Shown one piece after another: positions 48,385 through 56,550 of a stretch of DNA of 64,000 nt (the first letter of the stretch is position 1; every line of letters starts with the position of its first letter). Under the pieces are notes generated by a model, which worked only from the letters and a program-made list of their open reading frames with translations, was not told the origin of the DNA and did no database searches. The stretch spans positions 107,985 to 171,984 of the forward strand of contig JAHBVH010000005.1 of NCBI GenBank assembly GCA_019637645.1, given 5' to 3'. The translations under genes were made by a program, and so were the position numbers. The stretch is from Caldilineaceae bacterium (GTDB lineage Bacteria; Chloroflexota; Anaerolineae; Caldilineales; Caldilineaceae).

Positions 48385-50466
48385 TCAGGTTTGGGGTAGC
48401 CAGTAGGCTTTGCCCGTAAAACCAGGCAGGTGGAGGACGAGGCTTTCGTCTGGCGTAGTTTGGACCCATGTTTCCCCGGTGAGCATCTCTGTCACCGTAC
48501 CACCAGCAAAGCCAGGAATGACCACGGTCTCCTCAATCGGCGTCGGCCCAAAGTTGAGCGCGGTTACCTGGCGGCCCCGTTGATCGGGGAGTTCATGAAC
48601 CATCACGAGCAACGCCTTGGCTTGCGGCTGAAGGATCGCCAGTTGTCGGCTGGCATAAATCTGGTACTGTTGGCGCACAGCCAATAGGTGGCGCAATTGA
48701 TTCGCAAAAGAATCTGGTTGCTGCAGTTGGGTGGTCAAAGGCCCATAGAGCATCGTGGCCCTGGGCAAACCGGCTGCCGAAGCCGTCGCCTGTGGATTCG
48801 CATCAATCAGATCGTAGGCGCCGCGATTGATCCAGCGGGTATCACCCTCCGCCAGTAGGGGAGCAATCAGTGCTGGCTCCAACGGCAAGGCCCCCACCAA
48901 GTCCCAGCCGGAGAGGGCAAAGACGCCCGGTTGTAAGGCATTGTACATGGCGAGAAGCAGATGAACCTGTTGGATCTGCGCTTTTTCGGTGGCGGTGAGG
49001 TTGGTTAGATCCGTGATGCCAAGGGCCGCGGCAATGGCGCTCGCCGTTGTACAGGCTACGCCATTGGTCACAAAGCGGAGATTGTAGGGCGCATTGGCAC
49101 CGGTCAGCCGTGCATACATCTCTTGGCGGATCTGTTCGCGGAGCGCCCACCCTTTTTGGCGGGCACCTTGAAAGACAAAGTCGTCTTCCCGATGCAGCGT
49201 CCAAAAATGGACGAGTTCCAGGGTCAACTCATCATGGTTCTGCAAGGCATGGACGAGCGACGCGGGATCGACACCGCTTTCGTGCATAATGGTCAGCATC
49301 AGCCGCAAGAATGCGGTGTCGCCCGTGACCAAGGCGTGATGATAGGCGGGCCGCGTAATAAAGTCATAGGCGAGATCGGCCCCGCCGTTTGACATCGTGG
49401 CAATGTCATCAACGGTCAAGTTCAATTCTTGAAAGGTAAAGCCACCCACCTTGCGCACTAAACCCGCAATCAATTGGTTGGCGACGAGCGAAAGGGGATG
49501 ACCCTCGGACCACGCTGGCCCTTGGGTACGGCGTTCAATCCCGAGGAAGCCGTTGGCATCCAAGCGCAGCATCCCCGCGCCAAGCGTATCCAGTGCGTGG
49601 AGGGCATCGCCTAGCACCAGCCGCGGCGCGGCAAAGCTGGGGTCCAACCAATTCAACGTCGGCTGCCCTGCCTTGAAATAGTGGAGGTAGACCCACCGCC
49701 GCTCAATCCCATCGACGCCGCGAATTGGTGGTGTCGCACTCCAATCGGTCTCTTTCACGCCGGGTTCATAAAAGATCACCCGCGTTAGCTGACCAACTAG
49801 GTAGCCTTTTTCCTTGAGCAGTTCCACTGTCGCGGGGAGTAGGTTCACCGCATCTTTGCCGGTGGGTACCGGTGGTAGTAGTTCCCAATCCGCTGGGGGG
49901 ATCTCCACCATGTGATAGAGACCGGGGTAGTCAGCGTAATGGCGTTCGGCTAGGCGAAAATCCGCGCCTTTGCCCGTGTGGCCGGGCACAATATCGTCAA
50001 TAATCAGCGCGCCATGTTGTGCTGCCATGTGGCTCATGGCGACAAATTGCTCGGCGGTGCCAAAGGCTGGATCGAGTGCGAGGCCAATGCGGTCAAAAAA
50101 ACCGTCAATTGTCGGCGTAAAGTGCCAGGGTTGCTCGCCGCTTTGTTCGGATGCGGCATTATTCTCGGTAATACCACCGGCGATCTTCATGGGGCCAGTG
50201 TGCAAGGCTTGGATGCCAATCGTTTGAAAGGCCCGCCACAGCGTTTCGTTGCCCAGTGTTTGGAGCACCGATTCACCTTCCCGTGAGATCACGGCTGCCG
50301 GATAGGCCGTAAACCAAACCGAAGCGCGCGCCGCGGCGGCGCGTGGTTGGGCGTGCGCATACGGGTGCTGCCACATCCGTCCCTGACCAGCGAAGCGCGC
50401 TGCAATCGTTTTGGCTTGCGCCAACATCGAATGGTCAAGTAGCCACTGTAGTTCAACCGCGTGCAT
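48385..50466 (-). CDS. GH13 alpha-amylase family enzyme (trehalose synthase/glucanotransferase-like)
   Basis: 693 residues. A GH13 barrel is indicated by [19 protein letters not shown] (region I, lacking the usual Asn), the nucleophile segment [16 protein letters not shown] (region II), the acid/base FQELN (region III) and [10 protein letters not shown] (region IV). The catalytic Asp/Glu/Asp triad thus appears kept. The final segment resembles the small all-beta C domain. A maltose- or trehalose-interconverting role is inferred. AAGGAGGGG precedes ATG 50466. Confidence 0.82.
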   Translation of the reverse strand: MHAVELQWLLDHSMLAQAKTIAARFAGQGRMWQHPYAHAQPRAAAARASVWFTAYPAAVISREGESVLQTLGNETLWRAFQTIGIQALHTGPMKIAGGITENNAASEQSGEQPWHFTPTIDGFFDRIGLALDPAFGTAEQFVAMSHMAAQHGALIIDDIVPGHTGKGADFRLAERHYADYPGLYHMVEIPPADWELLPPVPTGKDAVNLLPATVELLKEKGYLVGQLTRVIFYEPGVKETDWSATPPIRGVDGIERRWVYLHYFKAGQPTLNWLDPSFAAPRLVLGDALHALDTLGAGMLRLDANGFLGIERRTQGPAWSEGHPLSLVANQLIAGLVRKVGGFTFQELNLTVDDIATMSNGGADLAYDFITRPAYHHALVTGDTAFLRLMLTIMHESGVDPASLVHALQNHDELTLELVHFWTLHREDDFVFQGARQKGWALREQIRQEMYARLTGANAPYNLRFVTNGVACTTASAIAAALGITDLTNLTATEKAQIQQVHLLLAMYNALQPGVFALSGWDLVGALPLEPALIAPLLAEGDTRWINRGAYDLIDANPQATASAAGLPRATMLYGPLTTQLQQPDSFANQLRHLLAVRQQYQIYASRQLAILQPQAKALLVMVHELPDQRGRQVTALNFGPTPIEETVVIPGFAGGTVTEMLTGETWVQTTPDESLVLHLPGFTGKAYWLPQT

Positions 50467-50520
50467 CGGGCCCCTCCTTGTCTTTGCATAAGTCCGGTAG
50501 AGAGTAGGACCACGACTCCC

Positions 50521-50548
50521 TGTCTACTGCCGACTGTCTACTGCCGAC
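50521..50548. repeat. Two tandem 14-bp units TGTCTACTGCCGAC
   Basis: Perfect direct duplication just after the FtsX-like gene stop. It resembles other short GTCTACTG/GTCCACTG-type intergenic words near 54400. Confidence 0.8.
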
Positions 50549-50552
50549 TGAC

Positions 50553-53438
50553 TCACCCTTGGTGGCCCATGCGGAGGGTGGTAAAGAGGCGCATGCTGAG
50601 GGCGCGTGTCATAACCAGCAACTCCGAAAGAATCATCAGGCCCGCAAAGATCAGCCCCAAGGTCATGGTGGCATCTTCGGCAATAATGGGCAGGAGCGGG
50701 GGCAACGGCGCCCCGGCACCTTCGGGAATGCGGAAAAAGGGTGCAAAAAATTGAGCGGTATAGAGGCCAATCAGCGAACCAACCACCGCACCATAGATTG
50801 TTAGCATACCATATTCCAACACCACCTGCACCAAGACTTGACCACGCCAGAGCCCAATCGCGCGCATGACGCCAAATTGGTAGAGGCGCTCTTGCAACGA
50901 GGCATAGTTATGGACCAACAGCGCTAGCATAGCCATGACCGTGGCGGCCAAAAAGCCAATCGAGAGAGTGCCAAAGATGCCCACGCGCTCCATCTTGGCT
51001 TGGTCAATGGCAATGGCGGCACGGGCGTCGCGGGGCCAGGTCGGCTCAACGCCAGTGCCTTGGACCTTGCGAAAGAGCTCTGTTCCATTGGTCTCCATCT
51101 GGGTGCGTAGCCAAATAAAGTGTTCAAACTCGGCCCCGGATTGGGTGTAAAGATGTTCCAGATTGCCAATGACAACCACGTCATCGGTCTCGACCGTGGG
51201 AAAATGGCGATAGATACCTGCTACGCGGAAGGCACCCGTATAGGCAATGCCATCGGCTAAGCGGACGCTCATTTGAAATTGATCACCAATGCGCAGCACG
51301 AGGGCATTCACAAAGGCTTGGGTCACTAGCACATTTTCCGGGGCAAGCGCCAGCCGGTTCATGAGCGCGCCCAGTGGCTCGTCGGCAAAATCGTCGCGAA
51401 ACCAAGCTACCTGACTAAAATCGACCCGATCCAAGGCTAGCATCCGCCCGCGGATTTCGCCATTGGGGCCAGTGATCCGCGCTTGGTAATCGCCAACCCG
51501 TGTGGCGGCTTCGACGCCCGGGAGCGCGGCAAAGGTATCTTTGGGTGGGATGAGTCCTTCGGTGCGCAAGCCACTGTCGCTTGGCCCCGCACTATCTGAG
51601 CCTGAGGAACTTTCTACCAGCGGTAGAAAAGAAACATCAGCACCAATATGATAATAGATCTGGTCGATCAGCCATTGGTCGAGACTTTCGGCCATGGAGC
51701 GGGTATAGACGCCCATGGCTAGCGCTACGATGACCAATAAGAGTGGATTGACATAACTTTGGCTGCTTCGCCCTAACTGCCGCAGCGCCAAGTGGAGGGT
51801 AAGCCATGGGGTACGCGCCGCAATGAGATCAAAGAAACTTAGCAACCAAGGAAAGATTCGCATACTTAGCAGAGTTACACACAAGATAAAAAGGGCCGGT
51901 GCCAGCACCAACAGTGGATCTTGGAAAAGCTGGGCGGCACTCTCATCGGGGCTGGTGATGCCAAAGGGAGAACGCGCCGCCGTCGCACTGGCGGCAAGCG
52001 TGCCGCGCGCGACTAACTGCTGATAGACATAGTAGGTGGGCAAGATCAGCACGAAGTCCAAATAGACCCGTTGCCAAAAGGGGGCGCGCAGTGGACGTGT
52101 CCCTTCGCGTGCTTGTTCGACCACACTTTGGCGTGTGGCCTGCAAGGTTGGCCCCAGCCGCGCGAGGAGGGCAACCCCTAGCGCAATGCCAATGAGGGTA
52201 AAGTCGATGCCTTGCAGGGAAACTGGCAAGGGTGGGCGATCCACAAAGGCCAAAAAGCTAATGGTAAAGCCCATCCAGCGGGCCAAGAGCATACCAAAGC
52301 CAATGCCCAAAGGAATGCCAACCAGAAAGAGAAGGAATTCTTCCAAGAGGGTGAGCCCTAGGATGCTGCTCAGATTCATCCCACGGCTGACAAGCAGGGC
52401 CGTTTCCCGTTGTTGCCAACGGACAATGATCAACGAAATTTGGATGAGGAAATAGAGCAGAAAGGCCAGTGCCGGAATATTAAAGCCCAGCAAGACCAAG
52501 GTGAGCTGTGACTGGCGTTGCACAAATTTTTTCAGGGGATCGAGCGGCGAAATATCCAGCCGTGCGCCGGGTAGATAGCGATTGACCACCGTCATCCCTT
52601 GCTCGAAGCCAATGGCATAGCTGGTTGCATATTTGGGGTTGAGCGGTTGATCGTTCAGGATCAAATGCCAGTTGACAAACCCCGATTTGGCGGGCAACAT
52701 CGGGTCCATAAACTGTAGATAACCAGTCCGCGTCACCAAGAGGCCAGTGCGGAGGGCGGTGTCGGGATTGGAAAACCAAAAGGAATTGGTTGGATCTTTG
52801 GCTTGCCAGAGGCCGCGGATATAGATCTTGCGGGGCGCTGTACGCAGATTGACCGTCACTTGATAGCGCTCGCCTACCCGAATGCCCATCTCTTCGGCCA
52901 GCCGCGTATGCATCCAAACATCGAGCGTTTCGGCGTCTACCGGATCGTAACGGCCCATGGGCTCCCCGCTGATCACCTCTAGATGGTCGGCGACATCGGC
53001 CACATAGACCACATTAACGGTATTGAGAAAGGAGCGCGCGGAGCCGTAGCGGGCATCATCGGGCATGGGGACCAACATGAGCCCGCCGCTCTCGACTTGC
53101 AACCCTAAATGGTCGAGGGGGAGACCGATCTCAGCGGCCAAGGTATCGCCAATGCTTTGGCCGACGTTCTCGGCATCAATGAGCGACACGGGTTTACGCG
53201 AAGAGGGCTGGAAATAGACGCGCATGGAAAACGGAATGCGCCCGGTGCTTCGGCTGAGCGTATCCAACTCTTGTTGCAGGATCACGCGATCAACCGCTTG
53301 GCTAAAAAAGCCAGCGCTTGTCAGAAGACCAACGGCCAAGACGATCCCGATCAGGGCCAGCAGCGTTAACATCGGGCGATTGGCTAAACGCTGTAGGGTA
53401 AGACGACACAGATCAAAAAAGAGGCGTAGACGAGTCAT
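50553..53438 (-). CDS. Large FtsX/MacB-type ABC transporter permease
   Basis: 961 residues. An N-terminal helix (MLTLLALIGIVLAVGLLTSA) precedes a large extracytoplasmic MacB-like domain. A core FtsX unit of three helices (about 325-460) and a second extracytoplasmic domain follow. A second FtsX unit (FGTLSIGFLAATVMAMLALL, VMRAIGLWRGQVLVQVVLEY) lies at the C-terminus. Such permeases need a separate ATPase; none lies next to it here. It may export lipids, peptides or lipoproteins. Confidence 0.85.
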   Translation of the reverse strand: MTRLRLFFDLCRLTLQRLANRPMLTLLALIGIVLAVGLLTSAGFFSQAVDRVILQQELDTLSRSTGRIPFSMRVYFQPSSRKPVSLIDAENVGQSIGDTLAAEIGLPLDHLGLQVESGGLMLVPMPDDARYGSARSFLNTVNVVYVADVADHLEVISGEPMGRYDPVDAETLDVWMHTRLAEEMGIRVGERYQVTVNLRTAPRKIYIRGLWQAKDPTNSFWFSNPDTALRTGLLVTRTGYLQFMDPMLPAKSGFVNWHLILNDQPLNPKYATSYAIGFEQGMTVVNRYLPGARLDISPLDPLKKFVQRQSQLTLVLLGFNIPALAFLLYFLIQISLIIVRWQQRETALLVSRGMNLSSILGLTLLEEFLLFLVGIPLGIGFGMLLARWMGFTISFLAFVDRPPLPVSLQGIDFTLIGIALGVALLARLGPTLQATRQSVVEQAREGTRPLRAPFWQRVYLDFVLILPTYYVYQQLVARGTLAASATAARSPFGITSPDESAAQLFQDPLLVLAPALFILCVTLLSMRIFPWLLSFFDLIAARTPWLTLHLALRQLGRSSQSYVNPLLLVIVALAMGVYTRSMAESLDQWLIDQIYYHIGADVSFLPLVESSSGSDSAGPSDSGLRTEGLIPPKDTFAALPGVEAATRVGDYQARITGPNGEIRGRMLALDRVDFSQVAWFRDDFADEPLGALMNRLALAPENVLVTQAFVNALVLRIGDQFQMSVRLADGIAYTGAFRVAGIYRHFPTVETDDVVVIGNLEHLYTQSGAEFEHFIWLRTQMETNGTELFRKVQGTGVEPTWPRDARAAIAIDQAKMERVGIFGTLSIGFLAATVMAMLALLVHNYASLQERLYQFGVMRAIGLWRGQVLVQVVLEYGMLTIYGAVVGSLIGLYTAQFFAPFFRIPEGAGAPLPPLLPIIAEDATMTLGLIFAGLMILSELLVMTRALSMRLFTTLRMGHQG

Positions 53439-53461
53439 TTGGGCTTGAGTGGGTAGCGTGG

Positions 53462-53509
53462 CGTGGACATTTCGTTTGGGAAGCGGACGCTGCGTGCGAA
53501 ATGTCCACG
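53462..53509. repeat. Hairpin with 13-bp arms between PhyH and FtsX-like genes
   Basis: CGTGGACATTTCG (53462-53474) pairs perfectly with CGAAATGTCCACG (53497-53509). It is a probable terminator of the PhyH-like transcript; GTGGACATTT also resembles the 11-bp repeat upstream of the STAND gene. Confidence 0.55.
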
Positions 53510-53515
53510 ATAAAC

Positions 53516-54310
53516 TTACGCTTCGCGCGTTGGATAGACACGGGGGAAGGCGGTTCCGTGCATCTTTTCACCATCGGCCACTTCGACAAAGGGCTTCATG
53601 GGATGATTGCCACTGGCAACAAAACGCGCGTCTTGGGTCATATAGTGCAGGGCAATCGCACGCCGCGGCCGCCCGCTGGTATTGGCATGGCTCCCATGCC
53701 AAGTCAGCGCGTGATGATAGTGGACCTCGCCTCGTTTCACGGGGCAGCGCACGACCTTGAGTGGATGATCTTCAAAGTGTTCAGGCATATCTTCATAATT
53801 TTTCAAGGTGTGAAGAAAGCTGATGTTATCGCCCCAGAGATGGGAGCCGGGGACCATGCTCATACAACCATTGTCTTCATCCACATCATCCAGCGCCACC
53901 CAAGCCGTCACTTCGGTCATTGGCGCAATGATGGGCCAGTAGGGCGCATCTTGATGCCACATGTTGACGCCGCCGATGGCCGGTGGTTTGTATTGAATTT
54001 GATCATGCCAAATGCGCAACTCGCTGGCATTGGTTAATTGGGCCAGCCCTTTGGTAATTTTCTCGTGGGCAATGAGCTGATGAAAGGGTTGGCTAGCCAT
54101 CCAAATATTGACGATCTGCCAAACCGGCGCAGCATCGGTTCGGCCCAGATTGCGCACCAACACCGGTTGGCGAATGTCTGTGCGTTCACGCTCGTCGATC
54201 ACGCGCATGGTCTCGCCGCGCAACGCCTCGACCTCGTCATCGGTCAAGACTTGACCGCCATTGACATAGCCGTTCGCCTTGAAAAAATCAATTTGTTCCT
54301 GGGTTAACAT
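53516..54310 (-). CDS. Phytanoyl-CoA dioxygenase (PhyH) family protein 1
   Basis: 264 residues from ATG 54310 after a perfect AAGGAGGG. The Fe(II)/2-oxoglutarate site shows as MWHQDAPYWP (HxD) and the distal HALTWHGSHANTSGRPRRA, with the 2OG Arg near it; MVPGSHLWG is the usual family signature between. Members hydroxylate lipids, ectoine or small natural products. It is divergent from an AraC regulator and paired with a second PhyH gene. Confidence 0.9.
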   Translation of the reverse strand: MLTQEQIDFFKANGYVNGGQVLTDDEVEALRGETMRVIDERERTDIRQPVLVRNLGRTDAAPVWQIVNIWMASQPFHQLIAHEKITKGLAQLTNASELRIWHDQIQYKPPAIGGVNMWHQDAPYWPIIAPMTEVTAWVALDDVDEDNGCMSMVPGSHLWGDNISFLHTLKNYEDMPEHFEDHPLKVVRCPVKRGEVHYHHALTWHGSHANTSGRPRRAIALHYMTQDARFVASGNHPMKPFVEVADGEKMHGTAFPRVYPTREA

Positions 54311-54530
54311 GGAGCCCTCCTTGGTAGGTTGATTGTAACGTGAGCTAGGCAGATTGCCAAATCGGAGATGGGAGACTAGAGAGTAGAGACATTGCATCAC
54401 ATGTCTTCAGTCTGTCCACTGACCTACTGACCACTGTCCCTCCGATTGGCAAAGCGCAACGGGGATCATATATGATTGCTCATAGAATGGGAATGGACAT
54501 CGATTAGGCAAACATGGACTAGAATAAGCT

Positions 54531-55328
54531 ATGCAATACCTAACCCTTGCTGAGATTCAACCGCTGGTGCGGATTGCTAATTACCATGACGTGCTGCCCC
54601 TACACAGTTGGCCCCAGCGGACGATCCCGGATCTGCAATTGATTTTGGTGATTCAGGGTAACTTTGCGTATGTCGAGGAAGAAGTTGTCGTTGCGGCACA
54701 GCCGGGGGAAATTGTTTGGATCGAGCCGGGCGTCCGGCACACTTTCTGGCATACAAGTGATAAAACCATGGGAACGATCTCGACGATTCATCTGGAATTA
54801 CTGCCCACCGGCAGTTGGCTAGCAGGTGATTATCGCCTAGCCCAAGTGCCGGAGCGGGTGACGCCAGTGAATGAGATGGCCTATCTCCAGGAACGTTTTC
54901 GGCGCATGGCCCAAGTCTTTGAGAGTTATCTGCCCCAACGCGAGCTATTGACCAGCACCATTGCTCGCGAAATTCTGCTACTGCTGATCGGCCACTGGCA
55001 GCAACCGGCCACTGTAGCGCTTTCCCCACGCATGGAGGAGATGCTGGCCTTTATCCGGCTTAACCTCCGACGGCCACTTTCGCGACAAGCATTGGCCGCG
55101 GCCTTTGGCGTCTCGCCCGAGCATATTAACTTTCTCTTCCGCCGTGAACTGGGCATGACCCCTTCCGCGGTGATCAACCGCGAGCGGATCATGCGGGCCT
55201 ATCGGCTGATTCACGAACAGGGGAAAAGTGTGAAAGAAGCTGCCTACGCGGTTGGCTACCAAGACCCTTTTTACTTTTCGCGCATCTTCAAACGCACCAT
55301 CGGTATTCCGCCCTCGCAGGTCGATTAG
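54531..55328 (+). CDS. AraC family transcriptional regulator
   Basis: 265 residues. N-terminal cupin-like sensor (LILVIQGNFAYVEEEVVVAA, PGEIVWIEPGVRHTF) and C-terminal pair of HTH motifs (PLSRQALAAAFGVSPEHINF and VKEAAYAVGYQDPFYFSRIF with FKRTIGIPPSQ). It probably controls the two PhyH-type dioxygenase genes on either side. TAGAATAAGCT before ATG 54531 may hold the -10 box. Confidence 0.92.
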   Translation: MQYLTLAEIQPLVRIANYHDVLPLHSWPQRTIPDLQLILVIQGNFAYVEEEVVVAAQPGEIVWIEPGVRHTFWHTSDKTMGTISTIHLELLPTGSWLAGDYRLAQVPERVTPVNEMAYLQERFRRMAQVFESYLPQRELLTSTIAREILLLLIGHWQQPATVALSPRMEEMLAFIRLNLRRPLSRQALAAAFGVSPEHINFLFRRELGMTPSAVINRERIMRAYRLIHEQGKSVKEAAYAVGYQDPFYFSRIFKRTIGIPPSQVD

Positions 55329-55349
55329 CTGTCTGATGGAAAAGATGAA

Positions 55350-55382
55350 GCGGCTGACAAGTTCTCAAAACCTGTCAGCCGC
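55350..55382. repeat. 33-bp palindrome family, copy 9
   Basis: GCGGCTGACA pairs with TGTCAGCCGC, with arms extending to GAAGCGGCTGACA. It sits between the convergent AraC and second PhyH genes and can act as a bidirectional terminator. Confidence 0.82.
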
Positions 55383-55402
55383 TTCACTCAACCCGCTCCT
55401 AC

Positions 55403-56221
55403 TTATGATGCACTGATACAAGCTTTGGTTGGATGATAGATGAGTGGTGTTTGTTCATCATCTTCCAATTGATCACCGATCTGGAGTTTTTCCAGCTGCT
55501 CTTTGCGCAAAATATTGGGCTTGCCGTTAAAGGTGCTGCCATCGGGCATATAAGCACAGGTCATGGCGCGTCGCCAGCCTGGGGTCATGTTGACGCCTGC
55601 CCCGTGGGCGATGAGCCCGTTGTGGAAGGAGCAGGAGCCCGCTTTCATGGGCATGGGCACGGCGGCCTGCTTGCCCCAAGCGGGGTAGACTTTGAAGAGA
55701 TCGCCAATATTTGGCCCAATGCCCACATTGTCAAAGGTGGCGCTTTGGTGGCTGCCGGGAATAAACCACATACAACCATTTTCCAGGGTAACATCATCCA
55801 GCGCCACCCAGATGGTAATGGCGTTGCGCGAATGAAAGGACCAATAGGGATTATCCAGATGCCAGCCGGTTGGATTGGCCCACGGTTGCTTGATCAGCGC
55901 TTGATCGTGCCAGATGCGAATCCCCTCGACCCCGGCCAAGGTTGCCGCCAGCTTACCAAGCCGGGCATCGAGCATCAGCTTGCGGATCTTTTCATTGGTC
56001 TGCCAAAGGTTGACCCGCTGAATAAAGACCTGGTTGTAGTAATTTTCGTTTTCCTCTTCTTGGCCGAAACCGGGGATGCGCTCGCGCCCGCGCCCAGTGA
56101 CGGCTTCATCGACGGCGTCGCGCCAGACGGCTAATTCGTCGGTATTAAGAAAGTTTTCATGGAGGACAAAGCCGTTTTCACGGTAGGCATCGATCTGACT
56201 TTGGGTGAGAGTTGTATTCAT
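55403..56221 (-). CDS. Phytanoyl-CoA dioxygenase (PhyH) family protein 2
   Basis: 272 residues. HxD in GWHLDNPYWSFHSRN, family signature WFIPGSHQSATF, distal His in FHNGLIAHGAGVNMTPGWRR, matching Fe(II)/2-oxoglutarate oxygenases. It resembles the PhyH protein at 53516-54310, so the pair probably acts on related substrates under the AraC regulator between them. The ATG at 56221 lacks a strong ribosome binding site. Confidence 0.9.
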   Translation of the reverse strand: MNTTLTQSQIDAYRENGFVLHENFLNTDELAVWRDAVDEAVTGRGRERIPGFGQEEENENYYNQVFIQRVNLWQTNEKIRKLMLDARLGKLAATLAGVEGIRIWHDQALIKQPWANPTGWHLDNPYWSFHSRNAITIWVALDDVTLENGCMWFIPGSHQSATFDNVGIGPNIGDLFKVYPAWGKQAAVPMPMKAGSCSFHNGLIAHGAGVNMTPGWRRAMTCAYMPDGSTFNGKPNILRKEQLEKLQIGDQLEDDEQTPLIYHPTKACISAS

Positions 56222-56271
56222 CGTTCTTGGTTCCTTGTTCCTATATCGTCTTACTGCACTCGTTGATCTAT

Positions 56272-56378
56272 AAAGCTGTTAAAAAGCTGCAAGAAAGCTA
56301 ATGAAAAGTATCTGAAAATAAAGTAGAAAAAGGATGTAAAAGCTAGTAGAAAGCCAGGAAAAAGCTGGAAAAACTACC
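56272..56378. repeat. About nine tandem 11-bp AAAGCT-type units (phased A-tracts)
   Basis: A-tracts begin at 56272, 56283, 56294, 56305, 56316, 56327, 56339, 56350, 56361 and 56371, mostly exactly 11 bp apart. Four of the units are AAAGCT with a varying four- or five-base end. A-tracts in phase with the helix bend DNA, so this block should be intrinsically curved. Confidence 0.75.
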
Positions 56379-56401
56379 TTTCACGATGGCATTGATTGCA
56401 C

Positions 56402-56465
56402 TGCACAGGCTCAAGCCCGCTGAAGCGGGCGTCGCTTCCTCGCGCCGTCCCTTTAGGGCGGTGCA
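56402..56465. repeat. G+C-rich double hairpin upstream of recQ
   Basis: Contains GCCCGC TGAA GCGGGC (56415-56430), a CCGTCCC/GGGCGG hairpin, and outer TGCAC/GTGCA ends. A simpler GCTGAAGCGGGC is also part of the terminator at 6980, so it may be a genome repeat. Confidence 0.5.
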
Positions 56466-56550
56466 CCCAACGATTATAACCAACAGTGTGCATTGGCGCA
56501 ATGTTAGGCCAGATTTGCTTCAAAATCCAGTCCATTGTATAAAACAGCAC

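Larger units (their letters stand above)
56222..56550. other. Divergent spacer between PhyH 2 and recQ
   Basis: 329 bp holding an 11-bp phased A-tract array (56272-56378), then a G+C-rich double hairpin (56402-56465). A long in-frame extension of recQ through this part codes low-complexity residues and was not used as the gene start. Confidence 0.6.

Noticed and set aside
56386..56550. Upstream extension of recQ
   Set aside because: It runs through the double hairpin and has no ribosome binding site; DUF488 begins at ATG 56551.
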